Source: an uncultured Cellvibrionales bacterium (GTDB lineage Bacteria > Pseudomonadota > Gammaproteobacteria > Pseudomonadales > Cellvibrionaceae). From it: 64,000 nucleotides of DNA. The translations under genes and the position numbers were made by a program. The notes under the pieces were generated by a model. That model ran no database searches, was not told where the DNA came from, and saw nothing but the letters and a program-made list of their open reading frames with translations. The first letter of the stretch is position 1. The number at the start of each line of letters is the position of its first letter. The stretch lies in NCBI GenBank assembly GCA_913020115.1, contig CAJWBQ010000020.1:25851-89850 (forward strand), written 5' to 3'. Below are positions 1 through 7,967 of this stretch, one piece after another.

Positions 1-1
1 G

Positions 2-1108
2 GGGCCAATGCCAACCCCTGCTATTGCGTATTTAACTCGCACCTTTCAGGCTCAGGCCGGCATTGTGATCAGTGCCTCTCATAATCCTTACGAAGACAAC
101 GGCATCAAGTTTTTCAGCTCTACTGGCAGCAAGCTGCCTGATGATATTGAGTTGGCGATTGAGGCGCAGTTAGAAAAACCCATGGAGACGGGCGACCGCT
201 TGGGCAAGGCTCGCCGAATTGAAGACGCTGCGGGCCGCTACATTGAATTTTGTAAAGGTACTATGCCTTGGGGTTTCGGCCTGCAGGGTTTAAAGATTGT
301 AGTCGATTGTGCAAACGGTGCCACTTACCATATTGCACCTGATGTTTTTAGCGAGCTGGGTGCCACGATTATTCCCTTGGCTGTAGAGCCCAACGGCACC
401 AATATTAATCGGGGCTGCGGCTCGACCAGCCCCGAATCGCTGCAGGAGAAAGTGCTGGAATCCGGCGCCGACCTAGGTGTGGCTTTTGATGGTGACGGCG
501 ACCGTTTGATCTTTGTCGACCACAAAGGTGAGTTGGTGGATGGCGATGAGATTCTCTATATCATCGCCTCGGCGCGAATAAAAAGCGGCGCTGGTATGAG
601 GGGGGTTGTGGGCACTCTCATGAGTAATTATGGTTTCGAATTGGCCCTTAAAGAGCTGGATGTTCCCTTTGTGCGGGCGAATGTAGGTGATCGCTACGTA
701 ATGGAGGCGATGAAAGAGCGCGGCTGGTCTCTGGGCGGCGAGAATTCAGGCCATATTATATGCAGCGACGTTACCACCACCGGTGACGGCATTATTTCAG
801 CTTTGCAAATCTTGTTGGCTGTGGTGTCTTCTGGTCGCTCGCTGCACGAAATTAAGCAGGGCATGACAAAGATGCCTCAGGTGATGATTAACGTGCGCAT
901 GTCATCCCGCCAAGACATCTCTGGCAATAGTGAAGTGCTGGGCGCCGTTGCGAAAACCGAAGCTGTTCTGGGTGAGCGCGGGCGCGTGCTGTTGCGCCCA
1001 TCTGGCACAGAGCCCGTTGTTCGAGTAATGGTTGAAGGCGAGGAATTGTCAGAAGTGAGGCAGTTGGCGCAAGAGCTTGCGGCAACTGTTGAAAAGGCTC
1101 TGTCTTAG
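2..1108 (+). CDS. glmM: phosphoglucosamine mutase (5' truncated by window edge)
   Basis: Converts glucosamine-6-phosphate to glucosamine-1-phosphate for UDP-GlcNAc, peptidoglycan and LPS synthesis in the cytoplasm. The reading frame is open from the first bases, so about 80 N-terminal residues lie outside the window; the family is about 445 residues. Visible are the phosphoserine active-site loop SASHNP near the start, the metal-binding loop DGDGDR about 155 residues in, the sugar-binding GGENSGH segment and the C-terminal phosphate-binding RPSGTEP motif. The ATG at 8 is an internal methionine, not the start. It lies 95 bp before tpiA, the usual gammaproteobacterial order. Confidence 0.95.
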   Translation, partial: GPMPTPAIAYLTRTFQAQAGIVISASHNPYEDNGIKFFSSTGSKLPDDIELAIEAQLEKPMETGDRLGKARRIEDAAGRYIEFCKGTMPWGFGLQGLKIVVDCANGATYHIAPDVFSELGATIIPLAVEPNGTNINRGCGSTSPESLQEKVLESGADLGVAFDGDGDRLIFVDHKGELVDGDEILYIIASARIKSGAGMRGVVGTLMSNYGFELALKELDVPFVRANVGDRYVMEAMKERGWSLGGENSGHIICSDVTTTGDGIISALQILLAVVSSGRSLHEIKQGMTKMPQVMINVRMSSRQDISGNSEVLGAVAKTEAVLGERGRVLLRPSGTEPVVRVMVEGEELSEVRQLAQELAATVEKALS

Positions 1109-1203
1109 TTTGTGAAAACAGGTTTTTAGCGTTGCGTGTTGAGCGGTTCTCCAATACAATTGGCGCCCGTTTTGCCGAGAGGCTGATTTGAGGTAGGGAT
1201 TGA

Positions 1204-1950
1204 ATGCGCCGTCAGCTAGTTATAGGCAACTGGAAGATGAATGGCTCATCTGCAAGTAGCAGCAATTTGTTGTCTGAGCTGCTTGTTGGCCTGAATGCTG
1301 GCCGAGTAGATGCAGCAGAAATGGCCGTTTGCGTACCCTATGTTTATTTATCCGCGGCGGCTGATGCTATAAAGGGTTCGTCCCTCAAGCTTGGCGCACA
1401 AAACGTGAGTCAATTTGATAGCGGTGCTTATACTGGTGAGGTTTCGCCGAGTATGTTGGCCGATTTGGGGTGCCACTACGTATTAGTTGGGCACTCTGAA
1501 CGCAGATCACTCTTTGGTGAAAGCTCCCAAATTGTGGCTGAAAAATTTGTCGCTGCTCAGGCTTCCGGCCTTACGCCTGTTTTGTGCGTTGGCGAGACTT
1601 TAGAAGAGCGCGAGGCGGGTTCAACCTTAGCCGTAGTCGAGTCGCAAATTGCGGCCGTTATAGAGAGTGTTGGCCCCGAAGGTCTGTTAAACTCCGTTAT
1701 TGCTTATGAGCCTGTTTGGGCCATTGGCACAGGGTTGACCGCGACGCCAGAGCAAGCCCAGGAAGTGCACCAGTATATTCGCAGGTGTTTGGGTGAGGCG
1801 GGTGAGAAAATTTGTATACTGTACGGCGGCAGCGTTAAAGCCAGCAGTGCAGGCGAGTTGTTTGCACAGGCCGATATTGACGGCGGCTTGGTAGGTGGCG
1901 CTTCTTTGCAAGGCGAAGAATTTTTAGCTATTGGGCAGGCGGCAAAGTAA
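1204..1950 (+). CDS. tpiA: triosephosphate isomerase
   Basis: Interconverts dihydroxyacetone phosphate and glyceraldehyde-3-phosphate in glycolysis and gluconeogenesis. At 248 residues it has normal length and all catalytic signatures: GNWKMNG (Lys about residue 12), VGHSERR (catalytic His) and AYEPVWAIGTG (catalytic Glu), with the phosphate-binding YGGSVK near the C-terminus. The ATG at 1204 follows a GAGGTAGGGA ribosome-binding sequence. It sits between glmM and secG on the same strand. Confidence 0.97.
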   Translation: MRRQLVIGNWKMNGSSASSSNLLSELLVGLNAGRVDAAEMAVCVPYVYLSAAADAIKGSSLKLGAQNVSQFDSGAYTGEVSPSMLADLGCHYVLVGHSERRSLFGESSQIVAEKFVAAQASGLTPVLCVGETLEEREAGSTLAVVESQIAAVIESVGPEGLLNSVIAYEPVWAIGTGLTATPEQAQEVHQYIRRCLGEAGEKICILYGGSVKASSAGELFAQADIDGGLVGGASLQGEEFLAIGQAAK

Positions 1951-1998
1951 AAGCCACGGCGTGATTAGGCGCTAAATTGACAGATTGGTAGAGTATTC

Positions 1999-2406
1999 AT
2001 GGAACAGCTAATTTTAGCGGTGCACGTTTTGACCGCGCTAGGTATTATTGGCCTTATACTGCTTCAGCAGGGTAAGGGCGCCGAAGCTGGAGCATCTTTT
2101 GGTGCTGGCGGCTCGCAAACAGTTTTTGGTAGTTCTGGCGGAGGTAACTTTTTTACCCGTGCCACAGCTGTATTCGCCACCGTATTTTTTGTAACAAGTT
2201 TTGGCCTGGCCATTACCGCAAAAAATAAGGCCGCCATTGAGTCGGGCGTGAATATTCCAAGTCTTATTGAAACCTCAGCTCGTCAGTCAGACATTCCGGC
2301 TGTGAGCAGTGAAGTTACCTCCGACATTCCGGCGGTGGGTTCAAATGAGGATTCAGATGTACCCGCTGCCGAAAGTGCAGATACTGAGGAAGTTCCTCAG
2401 TCCTAA
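1999..2406 (+). CDS. secG: protein-export membrane protein SecG
   Basis: Small subunit of the SecYEG translocon in the inner membrane. The 135-residue protein has two hydrophobic helices (about residues 3-20 and 55-75) separated by the family's Gly-rich loop (QQGKGAEAGASFGAGGSQTVFGSSG). The C-terminal tail of about 50 residues is acidic and contains a loose repeat of SDIPAV/SDVPA segments, a lineage-specific extension beyond the roughly 110 residues usual in enterics. Directly followed by tRNA-Leu(GAG), as in E. coli secG-leuU. Confidence 0.93.
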   Translation: MEQLILAVHVLTALGIIGLILLQQGKGAEAGASFGAGGSQTVFGSSGGGNFFTRATAVFATVFFVTSFGLAITAKNKAAIESGVNIPSLIETSARQSDIPAVSSEVTSDIPAVGSNEDSDVPAAESADTEEVPQS

Positions 2407-2413
2407 AGAGTTA

Positions 2414-2500
2414 GCCCAAGTGGTGGAATTGGTAGACACGCTATCTTGAGGGGGTAGTGGCCTTATGGCCGTGCGGGTTCAAGTCCCGCCTTGGGCACCA
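2414..2500 (+). tRNA. tRNA-Leu (anticodon GAG)
   Basis: An 87-nt class II tRNA. The acceptor GCCCAAG pairs with CTTGGGC, followed by discriminator A and encoded CCA. The anticodon stem CTATC/GGTAG encloses loop TTGAGGG, anticodon GAG at 2448-2450, reading CUC/CUU. A long variable arm (TGGCCTTATGGCC region) and T arm GCGGGTTCAAGTCCCGC are present. Position after secG matches E. coli leuU. Confidence 0.96.
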
Positions 2501-2504
2501 TCTT

Positions 2505-2537
2505 AAAAAGCTCGGCAGAAATGCCGAGCTTTTTTTT
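2505..2537 (+). terminator. rho-independent terminator after tRNA-Leu
   Basis: Stem AAGCTCGGCA / TGCCGAGCTT with GAAA tetraloop and a T8 tract; ends the secG-tRNA-Leu transcript. Confidence 0.9.
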
Positions 2538-2643
2538 GCATTTTTTTTGGGGCGTCACTTATGGCGCTACAAAGTGAAATTGAACAACAAAACAGCGGCG
2601 GCAAGTAATTGATAAATAACCTTAAATTAAGTGCATTAGAGGC

Positions 2644-2672
2644 TTGACCCCAAGGGGGGGCATCCCTATAAT
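2644..2672 (+). promoter_or_regulatory. sigma70 promoter of tRNA-fMet
   Basis: TTGACC (2644-2649), a 17-bp spacer and a perfect TATAAT (2667-2672), followed by GC-rich discriminator GCATCGCC, the pattern expected of a stringently controlled stable-RNA promoter. Predicted start is near 2679, about 36 nt before the tRNA. Confidence 0.8.
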
Positions 2673-2714
2673 GCATCGCCTTGGTTGAGGGATTACATCT
2701 CACCAAGTTGATGA

Positions 2715-2791
<77 letters not shown>

Positions 2792-2825
2792 AATTTTTAC
2801 GTTTACCAGAACGTAATTGAAGAAG

Positions 2826-2852
2826 AGGTCCCTTTTTAGGGGCCTTTTTTTT
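2826..2852 (+). terminator. rho-independent terminator after tRNA-fMet
   Basis: Stem AGGTCCC / GGGGCCT (one G-U), TTTTTA loop, T8 tract. It is similar in sequence to the terminator at 7888-7913. Confidence 0.85.
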
Positions 2853-3154
2853 GTCCTAATTTTGGTGGGCCTGCAGCGGCTCTGCTCTATTCTGTTTTCC
2901 TCCATCGCATAAAAATTCCAATATCAATTTAGCAATTATTTTGGCGCTCTTTGTTGTTTGTGTGGCTTGGTCGCTTCAGTGTTTAGCGTCGGTCGAACGA
3001 AAATTAATTTGCTTAAAATTGATCGAAATCTCTATTTGAAGAGCAAGTCTCCTAGCTGACTTTTGAAGCCCCTCGGTAAATGACTTAAGTCAATTTATGT
3101 CTCAACTTCGCGCGTTAATCTGGCGCCACTTCAAAATTGGACAGAGGGAAATTT
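2853..3154 (+). promoter_or_regulatory. upstream region of the OmpW-like gene
   Basis: No gene is seen in these 302 bases. They contain a perfect 12-bp palindrome TGACTTAAGTCA at 3081-3092 and a degenerate FNR-like sequence TTGAT-N4-ATCTC at 3019-3032. The RBS AGAGGGA lies just before the ATG at 3155. No convincing -35/-10 pair could be assigned. Confidence 0.4.
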
Positions 3155-3856
3155 ATGAAACTTGGTAAGCTAAGGGCTGACTTTTTAAGGCTTGCGATTG
3201 TAGCCTCATCATCTTTGGCAGCCGGCGCAACGATGGCTCATGAGCAAGGTGATTGGATTGCTCGGGCGGGTTCTGCAACGGTGAGCCCTAGCGGCAGTAG
3301 CGGGTTAATTGCGACGACAGCAACGGGTGCGCTGGCGGGCACGTCGGTGGAGGTGGCTGACGATACGCAGCTAGGTCTCACCATTGCCTACATGTTAACT
3401 GATAATGTAGGTATTGAGCTTTTGGCTGCGACGCCTTTTGAACACAATATTCAGGCCAGGGGTTTGTCTGCTTATGGTTTTAATACTACAGACCTTGGTA
3501 GCGCCAAGCATTTGCCGCCAACGCTTGTCGCGCAGTACTATTTCTTGAATTCGAACTCTTCTGTGCGACCTTATCTCGGTTTGGGTCTCAATTATACGAA
3601 GTTTTTTAGTGAAGATTTAACGGGCTTTGCTGAAAATGAATTGGCCGCTGATCATCTGAAGCTTGACGACTCATTTGGTGTGGCGTGGCAGGTGGGTATA
3701 GATTGGCAAATTAATGAGCGCTATTTACTTAACGCATCGGTTTGGAATTTAGACATCGAAACTGATGCCAAATTCGATTCTGCGCTGGGGGAGGTGTCTG
3801 TAAATGTAGATGTTGATCCTTGGGTGTACATGGTGGGTATTGGTTATAAATTTTAG
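3155..3856 (+). CDS. OmpW family outer-membrane beta-barrel protein
   Basis: 233 residues starting at the ATG behind AGAGGGA; an in-frame TTG at 3137 would put extra charged residues before the signal peptide and is rejected. The signal peptide ends near ATMA-HEQ (about residue 26). OmpW signatures are the sequence ATPFEHNIQARG, the aromatic QYYFLN strand, RPYLGLGLNYTKFF and a C-terminal strand ending YKF, with the terminal Phe expected for BAM-dependent insertion. OmpW proteins form small eight-strand barrels for hydrophobic compounds; the substrate here is unknown. First gene inside the segment bounded by the tRNA repeats. Confidence 0.88.
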   Translation: MKLGKLRADFLRLAIVASSSLAAGATMAHEQGDWIARAGSATVSPSGSSGLIATTATGALAGTSVEVADDTQLGLTIAYMLTDNVGIELLAATPFEHNIQARGLSAYGFNTTDLGSAKHLPPTLVAQYYFLNSNSSVRPYLGLGLNYTKFFSEDLTGFAENELAADHLKLDDSFGVAWQVGIDWQINERYLLNASVWNLDIETDAKFDSALGEVSVNVDVDPWVYMVGIGYKF

Positions 3857-4270
3857 TCTAAGTGCGAAAGTACATTGCAGGGCTGCTGAGCAAGGTGTGA
3901 CTTTATGTCGCATTTTGTCCGGCTTGTCGACTTCGCATCGCTTAGGTTTTTTATGTAATTGAGTTCCCTGAGTGTCGATTGAGTTTCGTTAATCCATTCT
4001 GTTTCATTCTAGATCCTGCCGCTTCCGTGCATGTCTGCCTTCATATCAAAATCCAGATCAACATCAACATCAACATCAACATCAACATCAGCGTCAGCAT
4101 CCAGATCCATGCCTGCACTCAGGTTCACGCATAGGTTCACACTTAAATCCATGCTGCTGCCTGCATCTACGCCTGTGTTCTAAGCTTGCCTCTTGGTGTT
4201 TTGCGGCTGTATTTCTTTGCTTGTGATGGCTGGCGCTAGCGCGGTATAGGTGTGGCTACCATTGAATCTG
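3857..4270. other. gene-poor spacer between ompW-like gene and the GST operon
   Basis: No supported gene. The stretch contains a hexamer tandem repeat (listed separately) and diffuse ATCCAG/TTCACG-type short repeats around 4090-4170. A 45-codon minus-strand frame across the repeats encodes mainly Val-Asp and has no recognisable RBS; not called. Confidence 0.5.
4057..4092 (+). repeat. ATCAAC hexamer tandem repeat
   Basis: Five perfect ATCAAC units (4057-4086) followed by one ATCAGC unit, with degenerate relatives (GTCAGC, ATCCAG) on both sides. A short-unit variable-number repeat likely to slip; it lies over 170 bp upstream of the GST promoter, in no coding frame I can support. Confidence 0.85.
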
Positions 4271-4286
4271 TCTACCAGTAGGTAGA
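4271..4286. promoter_or_regulatory. operator O1 (TCTACC-N4-GGTAGA)
   Basis: Perfect 6-4-6 inverted repeat TCTACC AGTA GGTAGA placed 6 bp upstream of the -35 box. It shares design and sequence (TCTAYC-N4-GRTAGA) with a second copy at 4322-4337, so both are probably bound by one dimeric repressor, most likely the TetR protein at 7052-7609. Confidence 0.75.
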
Positions 4287-4292
4287 TTTTTC

Positions 4293-4320
4293 TTGACAGA
4301 AAAGTCCGATAGTCTAATAT
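4293..4320 (+). promoter_or_regulatory. sigma70 promoter of the GST-cupin-oxidase-tetR operon
   Basis: Perfect TTGACA (4293-4298), 16-bp spacer, TAATAT (4315-4320). It lies exactly between operators O1 and O2, so a bound regulator would block or loop the promoter. The predicted start is near 4327, inside O2. Confidence 0.8.
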
Positions 4321-4321
4321 G

Positions 4322-4337
4322 TCTATCACCTGATAGA
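4322..4337. promoter_or_regulatory. operator O2 (TCTATC-N4-GATAGA)
   Basis: Perfect inverted repeat TCTATC ACCT GATAGA beginning one base after the -10 box and covering the likely start site. Centre-to-centre distance to O1 is 51 bp. Confidence 0.75.
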
Positions 4338-4353
4338 TAGATTGCTCGGGTTT

Positions 4354-4394
4354 GAGGCTTGCAAAGGGTCAACTAATAACCCTTTGCAAGCCTC
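4354..4394 (+). other. perfect 16-bp inverted repeat in the operon leader
   Basis: GAGGCTTGCAAAGGGT, nine-base loop, then the exact reverse complement, within the predicted 5' untranslated leader. There is no T tract, so it is not a standard terminator. A smaller hairpin GCCACT-N6-AGTGGC follows at 4402-4419, giving a two-hairpin leader before the GST start codon. Confidence 0.8.
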
Positions 4395-4457
4395 CGAAAG
4401 TGCCACTTTTATGAGTGGCTTACATTTGATCCCTGCTGGTTAATTTAGGAACTACTT

Positions 4458-5075
4458 ATGAAAATTCATGATATCGCCAATTTCCCTAATCCATTGCGTG
4501 TGCGTATTGCTCTTGCGGAAAAAAACGCAACCGACAGTGTAAGTTTTGTACCTGTTGACGTTATGGTAGGTGAGCATAGAACCTCTGAATTTCTTGCGAA
4601 GAACCCCGCGAGCGGAGTGCCAGTGCTGGAGTTGGACGACGGAACATTTATCTCGGAGTGCACGGCCATTATCGAGTATATCGATCACACTTTTGAGGGG
4701 CCTTCTCTTACCGGCCGAGGCGCAAAAGCGCGTGCGATCATCAGCATGATGCAGCGCCGAGCTGAGTTTATGGTGCTGGATGCTGTTGCAGCTTATTTTC
4801 ACAATGCCACCGATGGTTTAGGTCCTGAAATAGAAACCTACCAGAACCAAACTTGGGGGGAGCGTCAGAAAGAAGTTGCGCTTAAGGGCATGGCTTATTT
4901 TAACCAAGTCTTGGCCGATGCTGACTATGTTGTTGGTGATGAATTCACTGTGGCGGATATCACTTTATTTGCAGGCTTGGGTTTTGCTGACTTCGCTGCA
5001 ATTGATATCCCTAGTGAGTGCACTCATTTGCTTGCCTGGAAGGCGCGTGTCGCCAGTCGCCCCAGTGTTAGCTAA
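4458..5075 (+). CDS. glutathione S-transferase family protein
   Basis: 205 residues. The N-terminal thioredoxin-like half has the GST pattern: the cis-Pro SGVPVLELDDG segment and ISECTAIIEYI, equivalent to the ES(x)AI glutathione-binding motif. The C-terminal helical half contains the conserved N-capping/hydrophobic-staple region GDEFTVADITLF. Family members conjugate glutathione or act as isomerases or peroxidases; the substrate cannot be read from sequence. ATG 4458 follows AGGAAC. First gene of an apparent operon with the cupin (26 bp), flavin oxidase and TetR genes. Confidence 0.9.
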   Translation: MKIHDIANFPNPLRVRIALAEKNATDSVSFVPVDVMVGEHRTSEFLAKNPASGVPVLELDDGTFISECTAIIEYIDHTFEGPSLTGRGAKARAIISMMQRRAEFMVLDAVAAYFHNATDGLGPEIETYQNQTWGERQKEVALKGMAYFNQVLADADYVVGDEFTVADITLFAGLGFADFAAIDIPSECTHLLAWKARVASRPSVS

Positions 5076-5101
5076 TCTTTAATAGACTTTAGGAGCCTGT
5101 A

Positions 5102-5794
5102 ATGAAAATTAATGCTGAATTTGATCAACGAGTGGTGGTTCATAGTGAAGCTATGGACTGGGTAAGTTCACCGATGCCCGGAGTATCAAGGCGGCCCCTT
5201 GATCGAGTGGGCGAAGAGGTGGCGCGCGCTACTACTATCGTGAAATATGAGGCGGGGAGTCATTTTTCGCCACATGTGCATACCGGTGGTGAAGAGTTCA
5301 TTGTGTTGTCAGGAGTTTTCCAAGATGAGCATGGTGATTTTCCTGCAGGTTCCTATATTCGTAACCCTCCGCAATCAAAGCACAAGCCTGGTTCTGATGA
5401 GGGCTGTGTGATTTTTGTAAAGCTATGGCAGTTTAATCCAGAAGACCGCGTTCATGTTCGGCTCAATATGAATGTTATGAAAGCCGTCCCGAACAATGAG
5501 TTTTTGGGGCTTGCCATAAACTCGTTATATTGCGACGAATTTGAAGAGGTGAGTGTTCTAGATTTTGGACCGGATGCCGAGATTCAGCTGAATGTTGAAG
5601 GTGGGGCGGAGTTAATTGTTCTGGAGGGTGACCTGCAGGAGGCTGATGATTCTCTGGTGAAGCACAGTTGGTTACGCGTTCCTGCCGGCGGGAAGATTCA
5701 AGCAAAAGCAGGCTCGCTTGGCGCAAAAGTTTGGATGAAGCAGGGGCATCTTGTTCGAGTGAATGAAGAGATTGAGAGGGTTTTAAACGCTTAG
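5102..5794 (+). CDS. ChrR-like double cupin protein
   Basis: 230 residues forming two cupin barrels. The first has the metal-binding pattern HVHTGGEEFIVLSG and a later His (SKHKPG); the second, after about residue 125, lacks clear metal ligands and is probably structural. It resembles the cupin half of ChrR anti-sigma factors and acetylacetone-dioxygenase-like cupins, but has no N-terminal zinc anti-sigma domain and no ECF sigma gene adjoins it, so a sigma-regulator role is not supported. RBS TAGGAG precedes ATG 5102. Part of the TetR-controlled operon; enzymatic or redox-sensing function unknown. Confidence 0.8.
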   Translation: MKINAEFDQRVVVHSEAMDWVSSPMPGVSRRPLDRVGEEVARATTIVKYEAGSHFSPHVHTGGEEFIVLSGVFQDEHGDFPAGSYIRNPPQSKHKPGSDEGCVIFVKLWQFNPEDRVHVRLNMNVMKAVPNNEFLGLAINSLYCDEFEEVSVLDFGPDAEIQLNVEGGAELIVLEGDLQEADDSLVKHSWLRVPAGGKIQAKAGSLGAKVWMKQGHLVRVNEEIERVLNA

Positions 5795-5899
5795 ATCAAA
5801 AAAACGGTAAAAGTTTATTGGGCGCTCCGGGGTATCGGCGCGAGACCTAAGAGTGTTTTGGCTGGGCGGAAATGTTGGTGTTAGCTTGGAAGGTATTAA

Positions 5900-6973
5900 A
5901 TGATGGCAATTCAAAGTGATGTGATTATCGTCGGCGGCGGCCTTTCTGGGCTTGCCCTTGCTGATCATTTGCAGCGCGAAGGAATATCCTATCAGCTATT
6001 CGAGGCTCACTCTTCATTGGGTGGCCGTATTAAAGTTCATAGAGCATTATCTTCCTGTGATAAGGCTGCTTATGATCTTGGCCCGTCTTGGCTTTGGCCA
6101 GGGCAAGTCAAGATTCGGGCATTAGTGGATCGTTTTAACCTTGAGTTTTTTGAGCAGTTTTCTGAGGGTTTGCAGTGTTACGAAGACGAAAGCGGAGCGG
6201 TGCACCGCGGGGCGGGTTATGCATCCATGCAGGGTTCTTATCGTCTGCGTGGAGGGATGATTACGCTAGTTGATCATTTGTATGCTGGGCTGGATTCTAG
6301 TCGCATTCATTTGAATGCACCGATAGCCAGTATCAGAAAATCAAAACGTATAGAGGTCATGAGCCCAAATGGGCTTGTGCTTGCCCAGGGGGAGAGGCTT
6401 GTTTTAGCGATTCCGCCAAGGGTTGCGGAATCATTAGAGTTTACGCCAAAGCTGAATGAGTCAACCTTGCGGGAGATGTTGGCAGTGCCTACTTGGATGG
6501 CTGGCCAAGCAAAATTTTGTGCAATTTATGAAAAGCCCTTTTGGCGCGCTAAGGGGCTGTCCGGCGACGCTATGAGTCGGGTGGGCCCTTTGGCTGAAAT
6601 ACATGATGCTACTGATCCCGTTTCTAATAATGGAGCTCTGTTTGGCTTTGTTGGTGTGCCGCCCGACCAGCGTAAGGATGAGTCTGTGTTAGTTCAACAG
6701 TCGTTGACGCAGTTGGCTAGAGTGTTTGGGCCAGAGGCTATGTCTCCTCTTCATGTGATTGTGAAAGACTGGGCCGCCGACCCAAACGTAGCGGTGCAAC
6801 TAGACCGTCGGGCCATGGATCATCATCCGACCTATGGCATGCCTGTCGCGATGTCTGATGCGTGGGGTGGGCAGCTGTTGTTTTCATCATCAGAAATGTC
6901 GCCAAACTTTGGCGGTTACTTGGAGGGGGCTCTGGAAGCCGCCGAGAGTACGGCTAGATTAATCCTTGCTTAG
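5900..6973 (+). CDS. FAD-dependent amine oxidase-like oxidoreductase
   Basis: 357 residues. The N-terminal Rossmann fold carries the FAD motif VIIVGGGLSGLALADHL followed by the conserved GGRI, typical of the monoamine oxidase/protoporphyrinogen oxidase superfamily. The C-terminal FAD-binding GGYLEGALEAAESTARLI segment is also present. It is about 80-100 residues shorter than classical MAOs, the reduction apparently falling in the substrate domain. A second ATG immediately follows the first (5903). Third gene of the GST operon, 105 bp after the cupin gene; substrate unknown. Confidence 0.85.
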   Translation: MMAIQSDVIIVGGGLSGLALADHLQREGISYQLFEAHSSLGGRIKVHRALSSCDKAAYDLGPSWLWPGQVKIRALVDRFNLEFFEQFSEGLQCYEDESGAVHRGAGYASMQGSYRLRGGMITLVDHLYAGLDSSRIHLNAPIASIRKSKRIEVMSPNGLVLAQGERLVLAIPPRVAESLEFTPKLNESTLREMLAVPTWMAGQAKFCAIYEKPFWRAKGLSGDAMSRVGPLAEIHDATDPVSNNGALFGFVGVPPDQRKDESVLVQQSLTQLARVFGPEAMSPLHVIVKDWAADPNVAVQLDRRAMDHHPTYGMPVAMSDAWGGQLLFSSSEMSPNFGGYLEGALEAAESTARLILA

Positions 6974-7051
6974 CTCGTCTCGGTGGCTTGATAGAATTGC
7001 TAAGTCACTTGAGATAAACTCCACCTTAAACGACCATCAAAGACCTTTGTT

Positions 7052-7609
7052 ATGTCAGACAAGCGCACCCAATTGGAAAACGCCGCGATAGATTCGGTTC
7101 AACGCTCAGGTTTTAATAACTTGAGTTTTAGATCTATCGCGTCAGATGTGGGTATTAAATCGTCCAGCGTGCACTACTATTTTCCAGAGAAATCGGACTT
7201 GGCAGCTGCGCTCATCGAAAAATACAGCGTAGATTTTTCCGACAAGCTAAGGGCGATTGGGAATAGGAATATAAGTCCTAAGAGTAAGTTGGACGCCTTC
7301 GTGAAATTATTCGAAGACGCTATTGATGACGAAAAATTCTGCCTGTGCGGCATGATGGCGGCCGAGGTTTATTCCTTGAATTCATCTAATAGGCAGGCTT
7401 TGCTGGATTACTTTCAGTTTATGGAAGACTGGGTAGCGTCGATTTTGGAAGGCGATAATGTGAGTGCCTTTGGGACGATGAAGCCGAGAGTTCTTGCTCG
7501 CATGTTAGTTTCTGGTTTGGAGGGTGCAATTTTAATTGATCGAGTGGATGGTCGCCGGGATCGATTAAAGTCTCAGCGTGAGTTTATCCGCGAGCTGACG
7601 AAGGCCTGA
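7052..7609 (+). CDS. TetR/AcrR family transcriptional regulator
   Basis: 185 residues with the N-terminal TetR helix-turn-helix (FNNLSFRSIASDVGIKSSSVHYYF, about residues 20-42) and a divergent ligand-binding C-terminal domain. It is the last gene of the segment, same strand as the GST, cupin and oxidase genes. The paired 6-4-6 operators around the operon promoter (4271-4337) are the natural candidates for its binding sites, which would make it autoregulated if the operon is one transcript. Effector unknown. Confidence 0.88.
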   Translation: MSDKRTQLENAAIDSVQRSGFNNLSFRSIASDVGIKSSSVHYYFPEKSDLAAALIEKYSVDFSDKLRAIGNRNISPKSKLDAFVKLFEDAIDDEKFCLCGMMAAEVYSLNSSNRQALLDYFQFMEDWVASILEGDNVSAFGTMKPRVLARMLVSGLEGAILIDRVDGRRDRLKSQREFIRELTKA

Positions 7610-7847
7610 CACCCTTAAACTGGCTGTAAAGGGGCTAGAGGACCATCAAAGTCACTTGCGAGGGTCCTTACTTTTCAGTGCGGGCCTATCTTTAGAGTTG
7701 GGCCCCACCCGCGTGGGGGGTTAAAGTGTCAATTACCGCTTTACTCTAATGCTAATCTTACTTACAATGCGCCCCCTTGGATAAGGCGGTTTTCCCTGTG
7801 AAACTCCCAGGTTGCATTACCTGCTAGCCGATAACGCTGGCGACTTT
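7610..7847. other. non-coding end of the tRNA-bounded segment
   Basis: No gene recognised. Contains a possible stem AGGACC...GGTCCT (about 7638-7669) that could end the tetR transcript and a hairpin CCCCAC-CCGC-GTGGGG at 7703-7718. No integrase, relaxase or transposase remnant is seen. Confidence 0.4.
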
Positions 7848-7861
7848 GCCCCCGCTACCAA
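7848..7861 (+). repeat. direct repeat copy 2 (att-like remnant of tRNA-fMet 3' end)
   Basis: GCCCCCGCTACCAA, identical to 2779-2792. The 70 bases upstream cannot be folded or aligned as a tRNA body, so only the 3' end is present. Its downstream sequence (AATTGAA...CCCC-TTT-TAGGGGC-TTTTT) resembles that downstream of the intact tRNA, suggesting integration or an old duplication. Confidence 0.55.
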
Positions 7862-7887
7862 TTTGCATTGATCAAAATATGCAATTG

Positions 7888-7913
7888 AAAAGCCCCTTTC
7901 TAGGGGCTTTTTC
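7888..7913 (+). terminator. rho-independent terminator upstream of rimP
   Basis: AGCCCCT / AGGGGCT stem, TTCT loop, flanked by an A run and T5. Similar to the terminator after tRNA-fMet at 2826-2852. Confidence 0.8.
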
Positions 7914-7967
7914 ATATCCGCGCTTAGGCGCAGATAACATACCGCGGAGGCCTGCGGTAGCAATTCT

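Noticed and set aside
3019..3032. FNR box upstream of the OmpW-like gene
   Set aside because: Only one half-site is intact; too weak to call as a separate site.
4057..4092. CRISPR-like repeat
   Set aside because: Six-base units without spacers: a simple tandem repeat.
4014..4165. Minus-strand 45-codon frame with Val-Asp repeats
   Set aside because: No RBS, no family resemblance, created by the hexamer repeat.
5102..5794. ChrR anti-sigma factor
   Set aside because: Lacks the N-terminal zinc anti-sigma domain, and no ECF sigma factor gene is nearby.
7780..7860. Second tRNA gene ending in CCCCCGCTACCA
   Set aside because: No matching acceptor 5' strand, anticodon arm or D arm could be drawn; only the 3' end is shared with tRNA-fMet.
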